A stretch of 64,000 nt of DNA from Amycolatopsis tucumanensis (lineage in GTDB: Bacteria > Actinomycetota > Actinomycetes > Mycobacteriales > Pseudonocardiaceae): NCBI RefSeq assembly GCF_021654135.1, contig NZ_JAKGSD010000038.1:1-64000 (forward strand), read 5' to 3'. Positions 8,430 to 16,693 of the stretch are shown piece by piece. Below the pieces are notes generated by a model, which was not told the DNA's origin, did no database searches, and saw only the letters and a program-made list of their open reading frames with translations. The stretch's first letter is position 1; every line of letters begins with the position of its first letter. A program made the position numbers and the translations under genes.

Positions 8430-9587
8430 GGCGGTCGGCGTCTGGTCCCGCACCAGTTCGCGGCGCTTCTCGTCCTTGGCCCACCACTGCCGCTTGCCCG
8501 GGTGGCGCGCCTCGTAGCCCAGCTGCCACACGATGCTCCGGCAGATGACCTCCTTCACCAGCGCGCCGAGCCTGCCGCCGATGAAGTTCGCCTTCGCGGT
8601 GTCGTCCTTCGTCGAGAACTGGAAGATGCCGTGCCGGCGGCCGAGGCTGATGCACATCCCGGCGAACCCGACGTCGATCGGCGCGGGCTCCTCGCCCGCG
8701 ATCCGGGCCAGGACCGTCCGCGCGGCCTGCGGGCCGACCTGGACGGCGGCCTGGCAGCTCATCCGCACCGGCAGTCCCGACGGCGCCGCCGAATCCCCGG
8801 CCGCGACGATGCGCTCGTCGTCCACGCTGGTCAGGGTCTCGTCGGTGAGCAGGCGGCCCAGCGCGTCGGTGGTCAGGCCGCTGCGGGCGGCGAGGTCGGG
8901 CACGCCGAACCCGGCGGTCCAGATGGTCACCCCGGACAGCAGCGCGCGGCCGTCGCTGAGTTCGACGGCGTCCCGCGTCACGGCGGTCACCGTGGGCCCG
9001 TCGAGCACGGTCACGCCCAGCTTTTCCAGGCGCCGGGCGACCGAGCGCCGCCCCTTCGGGTGCAGGTACGGGCCGAGTTCACCGCCGCAGACCAGCGTCA
9101 CGGCGCGACCCCGCCCGGCCAGCTCGGCGGCGGTTTCGATGCCGGTCGGCCCGCCTCCCACGATCGTCACGGTCGACGCCGCGTCGAGGAGTGGCCGCAC
9201 GCGCTCGGCTTCCTCCAGGGAGGCGATGGGGTGGGCGAATTCGGCCGCGCCGGGCACGCCCGGGTCCGCGCTGCCGCTGCCCACCGCGTAGACCAGGTAG
9301 TCGTAGCCGAGGGTGTCGCCGCCGGCCAGCGTCACGCGCCGCGCGGCGGCGTCGATGCGGGTGGCGGTGTCCACCACCAGCCGCACGCCCGCGGCCAGCA
9401 CTTTCCGGTAGTCCACGACCGCCGGGCCGGTGCCGCCGGCCAGCTGGTGCAGGCGGATCCGGTCGACGAACTCCGGGCGCGGGTTGACCAGGGTGACGGT
9501 CACGTCGCCGCGCTGCGTCAGCCGGTTCGCCGCCATGACTCCGGCGTAACCGCCGCCGATCACGATCACTTCGGTGTTGCCGCTCAT
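8424..9587 (-). CDS. FAD-dependent pyridine nucleotide-disulfide oxidoreductase-like protein (NDH-2-like)
   Basis: 387 residues from the ATG at 9587, which follows GAAGGAG. The FAD dinucleotide-binding motif VIVIGGGYAGVMAANR is at the N-terminus. The NAD(P)H motif VTIVGGGPTGIETAAEL lies near the centre, and the second FAD motif (VAAGDSA) near residue 290. There is no CxxxxC redox disulfide, so it is not a classical disulfide reductase. The nearest group is the small NDH-2/FSP1-like NADH:quinone oxidoreductases, which in actinomycetes are often single genes. It is leftward, like the P450 genes upstream, but 71 bp separate it from them. It lacks features of a dedicated ferredoxin reductase, and no ferredoxin gene is adjacent. 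Confidence 0.8.
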   Translation of the reverse strand: MSGNTEVIVIGGGYAGVMAANRLTQRGDVTVTLVNPRPEFVDRIRLHQLAGGTGPAVVDYRKVLAAGVRLVVDTATRIDAAARRVTLAGGDTLGYDYLVYAVGSGSADPGVPGAAEFAHPIASLEEAERVRPLLDAASTVTIVGGGPTGIETAAELAGRGRAVTLVCGGELGPYLHPKGRRSVARRLEKLGVTVLDGPTVTAVTRDAVELSDGRALLSGVTIWTAGFGVPDLAARSGLTTDALGRLLTDETLTSVDDERIVAAGDSAAPSGLPVRMSCQAAVQVGPQAARTVLARIAGEEPAPIDVGFAGMCISLGRRHGIFQFSTKDDTAKANFIGGRLGALVKEVICRSIVWQLGYEARHPGKRQWWAKDEKRRELVRDQTPTAA

Positions 9588-9658
9588 GGTGTCTCCTTCG
9601 CAGAGGGTCGACCATCTGACAAAGCGGCTCCCCGGGGCGTGACAACGCGTGACCCGGA

Positions 9659-10858
9659 TCACTCCCGCGCGGTGAACGCCAGCGGCACCGACCGGGTGCC
9701 CCACTCCGCCCAGCGGGCCATCAGGATCTCGCCGGTGACCGAGAAGTCCGTGGTGGCGGCGAGGAGTTCCTCGAGCGTGAGCACCAGCATCATGCGGGCC
9801 AGTGGCGCGCCGGGGCAGGCGTGGATCCCGGCGCCGAACGGGATCGCCTCACGCAGGTTCGGGCGGTCCAGCACGAAGTTCTCGCCGTCGGGGAACACCG
9901 TCTCGTCCCGGTTCGCGGAGGTGTAGACGAGCGCGATCGGCTCGTCCTTGCGGATGAGCCGCCCGCCGATGACCACGTCCCGCTTCGGCGTGCGCGACAT
10001 GCCGCGGTAGGGGGTGTAGAGCCGCAGGTACTCCTCGACGGCGGCCGGGATCCGCGATGGCGCCGCCCGCAGCATCGCCTGCAGGTCCTTGTCCGACGCC
10101 AGGTGCGCCAGCATCGTGCCGATGAAGACGCTCGGCGCCACCATGCCGGTGACCAGCAGCTGCCGCACGCAGCCGAGCACCATCTCGTCCGGGAACGGCT
10201 CCCCGCCCGGCCGGGCCGCGAGCAGGGCGGTCGTCAGGTCATCGTCGAGCGGAGCCGACCGGCGCTGCTCGATCACGTCCGCCGCGATGCCGTAGAGCAC
10301 CCGGCTGCCGCGCTTGACCTCCTCGTCGTCCACCACCTGGATCGCCCGCACGTACTCGGCGCTGATCTGCTCGATCCGCTCGGCCAGCTCGACAGGCAGG
10401 TGGAAGAACTCGGCGAACACATGCGCGGGGAACACGCGCGCGTACTCGGCCGCCACATCGGCTTCGCCCCGCGCGACCAGCCCGGTCAGCAGCTTCCGGG
10501 CGTGCGCGCGCACGGCGGGTTCCAGCTCGGCCATCTTGCCGCGGGTGAAGAACCGGTTGATGACGCGGCGGTAGTCGGTGTGCTCGGGCGGGTCGAGGTG
10601 CAGTGGCGGGCGCCGCCCGGTGAAGGCGAACTTCGGCACCACGTTCTGCACGCTGGTGGTGAACGTGTCGCTGTCGGCCAGCACGGCCCGCACGTCCTCG
10701 TGCCGGAACAGCGCCCAGAACCCGCCGTAGGTGGAGCTGCGGGCGACCGGGCAGCGCGAGCGCATCTCCCGGTACTGCTCGTGTGCGCTGGTGAAGGTCT
10801 CGGGCGCGAGCGGGTCGAAGTGGTGCTCGTCCGGGCGCGCGGGAACCGGTTCGCTCAT
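9659..10858 (-). CDS. Cytochrome P450 (second of a tandem pair)
   Basis: 399 residues. The heme-binding loop is FGAGIHACPGAPLAR with the axial cysteine at about C348. The K-helix ExxR is in EEYLRLYTPYRG, and the substrate-side motif HLDPPEHTDYRR is conserved. The I-helix reads LLVTGMVAPSVFIGT: the usual acidic residue and threonine that deliver protons to bound oxygen are replaced by V and A. It shares long near-identical stretches with the next P450 (NSVQNVVPK and GRRPPLHLDPPEHT), so the two are duplicates. The ATG overlaps the stop of that gene. No redox partner gene is adjacent. Substrate unknown. Confidence 0.92.
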   Translation of the reverse strand: MSEPVPARPDEHHFDPLAPETFTSAHEQYREMRSRCPVARSSTYGGFWALFRHEDVRAVLADSDTFTTSVQNVVPKFAFTGRRPPLHLDPPEHTDYRRVINRFFTRGKMAELEPAVRAHARKLLTGLVARGEADVAAEYARVFPAHVFAEFFHLPVELAERIEQISAEYVRAIQVVDDEEVKRGSRVLYGIAADVIEQRRSAPLDDDLTTALLAARPGGEPFPDEMVLGCVRQLLVTGMVAPSVFIGTMLAHLASDKDLQAMLRAAPSRIPAAVEEYLRLYTPYRGMSRTPKRDVVIGGRLIRKDEPIALVYTSANRDETVFPDGENFVLDRPNLREAIPFGAGIHACPGAPLARMMLVLTLEELLAATTDFSVTGEILMARWAEWGTRSVPLAFTARE

Positions 10859-12018
10859 CGGGCGACCGCCCGCAGCGGCAGCGACCGCGGGCCGAACTCG
10901 GGCCAGCGTGTCATCCCGATCGGACCGTCCACTGCGAACAGTCGGGTCCTGGCGAGCAGTTCCCGCAGAGTCACGGTGATCTCCATCCTGCCGAGGCCCG
11001 CGCCGGCGCACCGGTGCGGGCCGGAGCCGAAGACGATGTGGTCGCCGGAGGGCCGTCCGGCGTGGAACCGGTCGGGCTCCGGGAACACGGCCGGGTCCCG
11101 GTTCGCCGCGGTGAACACGAGCGCGATCGGTTCCCCGGCCCGGATCCGCTGCCCGCCCAGCTCGACGTCCCGCACCGCGGTGCGGGCGAAACCGCGGTAC
11201 GGCGAGTAGAGCCGCAGCAGCTCGGGGATCGCGGCCGGGATCTCGTCCGGGTTGCGGCGCAGGTGCTCCTGCAGCGCGGTGTCGCGGGCCAGGTGCGCGA
11301 TGCAGCTCGCGATCGTGACGCTGGCGCCGATCATCGACGCGGGCAACAGCTGCCGGATGGTGCCGACGACCAGCTCGTCCGGCAGCGGTTCGCCTCCGTC
11401 GCGGGCCGCGAGCAGGGCCGACGGCGGGTCTTCGGCCGGGTCCAGCGGATCCGCCCGCCGCCGCGCGACGAGCGTCCGCGCGATCTCGTACAGCTCGCCG
11501 CTGGTGCGGCGCAGACCGTCGTCGTCGCCCTCCTGGAAGGCACGGTTGTAGGCGTCGGCGGTGTCCCGGACCGCGCCGATCTCGGCGTCCGGGATGTTCA
11601 TCCAGCGGGCCACCGTGAAGCTGGGCACCCGGTAGGTCAGCTCGCAGGCGTCGAACCGGCCGCGCGCGACGAGGTCCGCGACGAGGTCGCCGACCAGCGC
11701 CCGCACCGGGGGCTCCAGCGCCGCCGTGCGCTCGCTGCGGAACAGCGGCGCCAGCGCGCGCCGGTAGACGGTGTGCTCGGGCGGGTCGAGGTGCAGCGGC
11801 GGGCGGCGGCCCGCGGCGCGCACCTTCGGCACCACGTTCTGCACGGAGTTGATGAACAGCGCGGGATCGCTGAGCACCTGGCGGACCTCGCGGTGCGCGA
11901 GCACGGCCCAGAACCCGCCGAACTCGGGGCTGTGCACGACCGGCGAGGCCGCGCGCAGCCGGTGGTAGTGGTCGTGGATGGCGAACAGGTCGTGCTCGGC
12001 GAGCGGATCGAGCCTCAC
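10855..12018 (-). CDS. Cytochrome P450 (first of a tandem pair)
   Basis: 387 residues from the GTG at 12018, which overlaps the MFS stop. The heme loop is FGSGPHRCAGAGLGR with the axial cysteine at about C337; the ELLRLYSPYRG K-helix region and HLDPPEHTVYRR are intact. The I-helix (LLPASMIGASVTIAS) again lacks the acid-threonine pair. A far longer open frame reaching 12930 is only a shadow over the transporter gene. Co-translation with an MHS importer and a sister P450 suggests import and oxidation of a small acid or aromatic. Two P450s could act in sequence or as a heterodimer; this is inference. Confidence 0.92.
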   Translation of the reverse strand: MRLDPLAEHDLFAIHDHYHRLRAASPVVHSPEFGGFWAVLAHREVRQVLSDPALFINSVQNVVPKVRAAGRRPPLHLDPPEHTVYRRALAPLFRSERTAALEPPVRALVGDLVADLVARGRFDACELTYRVPSFTVARWMNIPDAEIGAVRDTADAYNRAFQEGDDDGLRRTSGELYEIARTLVARRRADPLDPAEDPPSALLAARDGGEPLPDELVVGTIRQLLPASMIGASVTIASCIAHLARDTALQEHLRRNPDEIPAAIPELLRLYSPYRGFARTAVRDVELGGQRIRAGEPIALVFTAANRDPAVFPEPDRFHAGRPSGDHIVFGSGPHRCAGAGLGRMEITVTLRELLARTRLFAVDGPIGMTRWPEFGPRSLPLRAVAR

Positions 12019-13325
12019 GCGTCCACCTTCCGCGCGGCTACGGCGGGCACGGCGGTGGTGGTCGGCAGCAGGCGGCGGCCGATCGTGCAGGCGGTGATCG
12101 CCGCCGCGGCGAGCAGCGTGACGTACGCGGCGACCATCCACCCGCTTCCGGCCGCCTGCACCAGCAGGCCGGCGACCAGGGGAGTGGTGCCGCCGAGGAT
12201 GGCGTCGCTGGTCTTGAAGCTGAACCCGGCGCCGGTGACCCGGTCGGCGGGGCGGAACAGCAGCACGTAGATCGGCACCGAGGAGATCACCATGCCGTTG
12301 ACGGCGATCTGACCCAGCGACAGGGCGAGCACGATGAGCGCCGGGTTGCCGCTGTCCAGCGCGGCGAACAGCACCCAGGCCAGCACGCCCAGCGCCGCCG
12401 CGCTGACCCGGTAGAGGCGGCCCAGCCCGATCCGGTCGACGCGGGGGAGCAGCAGGATCGCCGCGACCACGGCGAGGATCTGCGCGCTCGTGGAGAACGT
12501 CAGCATCGTCGAGCGGCTGATCCCGGCGTGCGCCACCGCGTAGGACAGCGTGTAGGTGTTGAGCAGGTAGATGCCGGACACCGCGGCCCCGGCGATGAAG
12601 AACACCAGCGCCATCTGCCGCCCGTTGCGCCGCACCACGCCGGACAGGCTGGGCCGGGCCGCGGGGGCGACCTCCCGGCGGAACACCGGCGACTCGTCCA
12701 CGCCGAGCCGGATCCACAGCCCCGCCCCCACGATCAGCGCGCTGACCAGGAACGGGACCCGCCAGCCCCACGACGCGAAGGCCGCGTCGGACAGGGCGGC
12801 GGACAGCGGCAGCACGGTCAGCGCGGCCAGGATCGACCCGATCGGGCCGCCGACACCGACCGCGCCACCCCAGAAGCCGCGCTTGTGCTCGGGCGCGTGC
12901 TCCACCGCCAGGGTCGCCGCACCGCCCCATTCGCCGCCGACGGCCAGTCCCTGCGCCAGGCGGAGCACGGTGAGCAGCACGGGGGCGGTGACGCCGATCG
13001 CCGCGTAGGTCGGCAGCAGTCCGATGCAGACGGTCGCGACGCCCATCAGCAGCAGCGCGGACACGACCACCGTGCGGCGGCCGAAGCGGTCGCCGATGCG
13101 GCCGAAGATCAAGCCGCCCAGCGGTTTCGCGATGAACCCGGCGGCGAACGTGCCGTAGGCGGCCAGCGTGCCGGCGGCCGGGCTCAGCGACGGGAAGAAC
13201 ACTTTGTTGAGCACCAGCGCGGACATGGTGCCGTAGATGCCGAAGTCGTAGTTGGCCAGGCAGGCGCCCATCGGGCCGGCGAGCAGCGCCCGCTTGCCCG
13301 CCGGGCGGGGGACGTCAGGGGACAC
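12015..13325 (-). CDS. MFS transporter, MHS family, in P450 operon
   Basis: 436 residues with 12 predicted helices and MHS signatures: YDFGIYGTMSALVLNKVFF, GRIGDRFGRRTVV, RLAQGLAVGGEWGGA and SWGWRVPFLVSAL. The GTG at 13325 follows GGAGG at 5 bp. It heads a three-gene unit with two P450 genes, each overlapping the next by four bases. This argues that the imported compound is the P450 substrate. A promoter with an overlapping inverted repeat lies just upstream. The PaaX-type regulator gene upstream on the same strand is the likely controller. Confidence 0.9.
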   Translation of the reverse strand: MSPDVPRPAGKRALLAGPMGACLANYDFGIYGTMSALVLNKVFFPSLSPAAGTLAAYGTFAAGFIAKPLGGLIFGRIGDRFGRRTVVVSALLLMGVATVCIGLLPTYAAIGVTAPVLLTVLRLAQGLAVGGEWGGAATLAVEHAPEHKRGFWGGAVGVGGPIGSILAALTVLPLSAALSDAAFASWGWRVPFLVSALIVGAGLWIRLGVDESPVFRREVAPAARPSLSGVVRRNGRQMALVFFIAGAAVSGIYLLNTYTLSYAVAHAGISRSTMLTFSTSAQILAVVAAILLLPRVDRIGLGRLYRVSAAALGVLAWVLFAALDSGNPALIVLALSLGQIAVNGMVISSVPIYVLLFRPADRVTGAGFSFKTSDAILGGTTPLVAGLLVQAAGSGWMVAAYVTLLAAAAITACTIGRRLLPTTTAVPAVAARKVDA

Positions 13326-13367
13326 GATGCCTCCACGCTGAGGACGGGGAAGAAGCTCCGTGTCGAA

Positions 13368-13411
13368 ACGCTACACAGCGACGTCCGATAGGGCAATAAC
13401 GTGTTGTCTAT
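13368..13411 (-). promoter_or_regulatory. Candidate promoter and operator of the MFS-P450-P450 unit
   Basis: On the minus strand TTGCCC (complement of 13391-13396) is followed after 17 bp by TAGCGT (complement of 13368-13373). An imperfect inverted repeat, ATAGGGCAA (13388-13396) with TTGTCTAT (13404-13411), covers the -35 box and the stop codon of the paaX-like gene. A PaaX-family protein bound there would block transcription. This is prediction from pattern only. Confidence 0.45.
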
Positions 13412-14352
13412 GGTTCGCCGAGGGGTCCTGCCCACGTCAGGTCGTCGTCCGCGGGAAAGGCTTCGGGCGCCGCGCCCCGGGTGATGTCGCCGCCGGTGCG
13501 GTGGGCGGCCAGTTCGGCCAGCTCGGGCGCGTGCGGGGCGACGATCTGGCGGAACCGCTGCTCGGCGACCGGGCCCAGGGTGTCGTAAATGTCCAGGAAG
13601 CACCGGCGTGCCGTGGCGCGCGGCCAGTCCGCGGGCAGCAGTTCGCCGGGCAGGTCCGGGTCGGCGTCCGGGAAGGTGCGCCACTCGGTCATCACCCTGG
13701 TGCGGACGACGAGCGCCTCCGCCGGACCGACCTCACCGGCGGCGACCCGCTTCCGCAGCCCGGACCAGCGGTCGAGGAAGTCCGCGTAGGACTGGCGCAG
13801 CTCGTCGAGGTCCCAGGCGCGCAACGGGTTCCCGGCCGCCGGGACGTCCGCGCTGACCTCCGCGCGGGCCACCGTCGCGGTGCCGACGCCGAGTGCGGCG
13901 AGGACCTGCAGGGCGTCCGCGGCGCGGTCCCACGGCGAGACCCACACGCCGTCGTAGAGCGGCCCGAAACCCAGCCACCGCAGCCGGCCGCGCAGGGTGC
14001 GGCGGTCCTCCCGCTGCGGCTCCGGCACCGAGAACATCGCGAACGTCCAGCGGCCGTCCCACTCGCGGTCCTCCGCGCCGAACTCCAGCAGGCGGCGCAG
14101 GTGGTTGATGATCAAGCGGTGGGTGCGGTCCGGGACACCGTACGCGGTCCGGCGGCCGGCCTTCGACGTGGTGACCAGGCGACGGGCCGCCGCGCGCTGG
14201 ATCGCCGCGCGGGCCGCCGGCTCGGTCAGGCCGAACTCGCGCAGCAGGTCCACGAGCGCGGCCGAGGGCAGGTGCTCGCGCCGCCAGAACCAGTAGTCGC
14301 CGAGCAGGGTGCCCAGCAGGCGCTGTGAGTGCTGCGGGGCGGGTCCGGTCAT
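13408..14352 (-). CDS. PaaX family transcriptional regulator
   Basis: 314 residues. The N-terminal winged-helix domain (TLLGDYWFWRREHLPSAALV to GRRTAYGVP, about residues 13-75) is that of PaaX. The central domain has the family block DGRWTFAMFSVPEPQR, and the GPLYDGVWVSPWD segment is typical. The C-terminal PaaX domain includes DPDLPGELLPADWP and LDIYDTLGPVAEQRFRQIV. PaaX proteins repress catabolic genes and release DNA on binding an aryl-CoA thioester such as phenylacetyl-CoA. This copy lies upstream of, and on the same strand as, the MFS-P450 genes. A second homologue is at 25687-26682. The effector is unknown. Confidence 0.93.
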   Translation of the reverse strand: MTGPAPQHSQRLLGTLLGDYWFWRREHLPSAALVDLLREFGLTEPAARAAIQRAAARRLVTTSKAGRRTAYGVPDRTHRLIINHLRRLLEFGAEDREWDGRWTFAMFSVPEPQREDRRTLRGRLRWLGFGPLYDGVWVSPWDRAADALQVLAALGVGTATVARAEVSADVPAAGNPLRAWDLDELRQSYADFLDRWSGLRKRVAAGEVGPAEALVVRTRVMTEWRTFPDADPDLPGELLPADWPRATARRCFLDIYDTLGPVAEQRFRQIVAPHAPELAELAAHRTGGDITRGAAPEAFPADDDLTWAGPLGEP

Positions 14353-14450
14353 GGCCGGAGTCTAGAGGCCTTCCACTGAGTGACAGTGCCGTTGACGGTC
14401 GTTGTGCTAAATGACCACAGTGAGGTCCCCCAACGAAGGGAAGGCGTCCT

Positions 14451-15374
14451 GTGAAGCAGTTCGTGTGGAAGGTCCTGACGGCCGCCGCGGCGGCCGTGGC
14501 CCTCACCGGTGTGACGGTGGGCCTGGCATCGGGAACGACTCCGGAGACGGCGAACCGGCCGGCGATGGAGCAGTTCCACCCCGTCGTCCGCGAGGCGGCC
14601 GCGAACACGCGGGGCCTGGCCGTCGAGTACACGGTGTACCGGCCGGCGGACCTGGACGAGATCCACGGCAGGCTGCCCGTTGTCGTCATCGGCAACGGCG
14701 CGTGCCGCCACCTCGGCAACAACGAGCTGCTCGCCACGGAGATGCTGGTGGCCGCACACGGTTTCGTCGTGGTCGCGGTCGGCGCGGTCGACCAGCCTGC
14801 GAACGACGAGAACGGCACCCCGCGCCCGGAGGTCATCACCGACGGCATCACCTGGGCCGAGCGGGAGAACGACCGCAAGGGCAGCGACCTGCGCAACCGG
14901 CTCGACCTGAACCGCGTGGCGGTGGCCGGGCACTCCTGCGGCGGGCTCGAAGCACTGGTCGCGGGCGCGGATCCGCGGGTGAAGTCGGTGGCCTCGCTCG
15001 ACAGCGGCTTCTTCGCCGACGGGCGGTACGGGTACGGCCGGGAGGAGCTGGCGAAACTGCACACCCCGGCGTTGTTCCTCGACGGCGGACCGTCCGACGT
15101 GGCCCACGAGAACAGCCTCGCCAACTACGACCTGGCGACCGTGCCCGCCGTGCGGGCGACCAACCCGGGCGCCGGGCACAGCGGGTTCTGGTACGGCCTG
15201 CGCGACGGGCAGGTCGACGCCGCCATGCGTGAGGAGGCCGTTTCGGTGCTGGTGAACTGGCTGGACTTCACCCTCAACGGCAACCCGGTGGCCCGCGACT
15301 ACTTCCTCGGCTCGTGCACGCTGTGCGCGACGCCGGGGTGGGAGGTCGCCGCGAAGAACTTCCCGGTCCGATGA
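14451..15374 (+). CDS. Secreted alpha/beta hydrolase
   Basis: 307 residues with a Sec signal (MKQFVWKVLTAAAAAVALTG). The nucleophile elbow is AVAGHSCGGLEAL. A candidate acid is in the LFLDGGPSD region and the catalytic His is probably in GAGHSGFW. The overall layout resembles exported PET-hydrolase-like or dienelactone-hydrolase-like proteins. Two cysteines near the C-terminus (CTLC) may form a disulfide, as in exported cutinases. The GTG start follows GAAGGGAAGG. Its stop overlaps the ATG of the next secreted hydrolase gene, so the two are made together. Substrate unknown. Confidence 0.8.
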   Translation: MKQFVWKVLTAAAAAVALTGVTVGLASGTTPETANRPAMEQFHPVVREAAANTRGLAVEYTVYRPADLDEIHGRLPVVVIGNGACRHLGNNELLATEMLVAAHGFVVVAVGAVDQPANDENGTPRPEVITDGITWAERENDRKGSDLRNRLDLNRVAVAGHSCGGLEALVAGADPRVKSVASLDSGFFADGRYGYGREELAKLHTPALFLDGGPSDVAHENSLANYDLATVPAVRATNPGAGHSGFWYGLRDGQVDAAMREEAVSVLVNWLDFTLNGNPVARDYFLGSCTLCATPGWEVAAKNFPVR

Positions 15375-16693
15375 GGCGGCTCGCGCGTGCCCTGGTGGCC
15401 GCACTCCTGCTCACCGCCGGGACCGCGGTGCCCGCGTCGGCGGCGGACCAGTGCCTCGCCGGCGCGTCCTGTCTCGACGGCCGCCTCGCCGACGGCACGC
15501 CGTACCTGTTCGTCAAGCCGGACCACTGGCAGGGCACGGTGATCGTCGGGCTCGACTTCGCCTCCGGCGGGCTCGCCGATCCGCTGACCGCCCGGCTCGT
15601 GGACCGGGGGATCGCCGTCGGCGGGACCACCCGCACGGTCACCGGGTGGAACATCGCGCGGGCGATCGACAACCAGGCCGAGGCGCTGTCCCGCTTCGAG
15701 GCGGCCTCCGGCCCCGCGAAGTGGGCCATCGCGGCCGGCGAGTCCATGGGCGGGTTCGTCTCGGCCGGGGCGGCGCAGGTGCACCCGGAGGTCTTCGACG
15801 CCGCGGTGCCGTTCTGCGGTGGCCTCGGCGGCGCGGTCGGGCAGTGGAACCAGAAGCTGGACACCGTGTTCACGCTGAAGACACTGCTGTTCCCGGACCG
15901 CGACCTGCCGGTGACCGGCATCCCCGCGGACGTGCCGGGCACGCAGCAGGCGTGGATCTCGGCGCTCGCCGGGGCGCAGGCGACGCCGGAGGGCCGGGCG
16001 CGGATCGCCCTCGCCGGGGCGATCGGGCAGCTCCCGGAGTGGGGTCTCGCGGCCGACGGCTCCGAGACGCCGCTGCCCCGCACCGTGACCGAGCGCCAGG
16101 AGGGCACGTACCTCGCGCTGGCCGGCGGCCCGTTGCCCTACATCGGACAGGCGATGAGCAGCCGCAGGCAGATCGAGCAGCTGGCCGGTGGCAACCCGTC
16201 GTGGAACACCGGGGTGGACTACGCCCGGCAGCTCGGCGACGACCCCGCGGTGCGGGAGCTGTACCGGCGGGCCGGGCTGGACCTCGGCGCGGACCTCGCG
16301 CGGCTGGCGGCGGCGCCGCGCATCGCCGCCGACCCGTCCGCGGTGGCCTACCTCAGCCGCGGCATCGTGTTCGACGGCGAGCTGGACATCCCGGTGCTGA
16401 CCGTCAACGCGACCGGCGACCAGATCTCGACGGTGGCGCAGCAGCAGTCCTACGGCGCGGTGGTGCGGTCGGCGGGCAACGGCCCACTGCTGCGGCAGAC
16501 GTACGTGCAGACCGCGGGGCACTGCACGTTCACCGCGGACGAGCAGGTGAGGGCCATCGAGGTGATGCTGGACCGGTTGCGGACCGGGCACTGGCCGTCC
16601 ACCTCGCCGCGGGTGATGGGCGGCCGGTACGTGCCGTTCACGCCGCCGGTGTTCAACCGGCCGTTCACCGCAACGGTGTCTCCCGGACGGTGA
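15371..16693 (+). CDS. Secreted alpha/beta hydrolase/peptidase-like protein
   Basis: 440 residues with an N-terminal signal peptide ending near VPASAADQ. The nucleophile motif is IAAGESMGGFVSAG, the acid is probably in VNATGDQIS, and the His is in TAGHCTFTADEQ. This arrangement is typical of large exported alpha/beta hydrolases of actinomycetes. The ATG overlaps the preceding stop (ATGA). The 3' end overlaps the convergent DHA2 transporter gene by 29 bp. No family with a known substrate was recognised. Confidence 0.78.
   Translation: MRRLARALVAALLLTAGTAVPASAADQCLAGASCLDGRLADGTPYLFVKPDHWQGTVIVGLDFASGGLADPLTARLVDRGIAVGGTTRTVTGWNIARAIDNQAEALSRFEAASGPAKWAIAAGESMGGFVSAGAAQVHPEVFDAAVPFCGGLGGAVGQWNQKLDTVFTLKTLLFPDRDLPVTGIPADVPGTQQAWISALAGAQATPEGRARIALAGAIGQLPEWGLAADGSETPLPRTVTERQEGTYLALAGGPLPYIGQAMSSRRQIEQLAGGNPSWNTGVDYARQLGDDPAVRELYRRAGLDLGADLARLAAAPRIAADPSAVAYLSRGIVFDGELDIPVLTVNATGDQISTVAQQQSYGAVVRSAGNGPLLRQTYVQTAGHCTFTADEQVRAIEVMLDRLRTGHWPSTSPRVMGGRYVPFTPPVFNRPFTATVSPGR

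Noticed and set aside
12019..12930. Possible long N-terminal extension of the P450 frame ending at 10855
   Set aside because: It lies wholly over the MFS gene in another frame and has shadow composition; the GTG at 12018 gives a normal P450.
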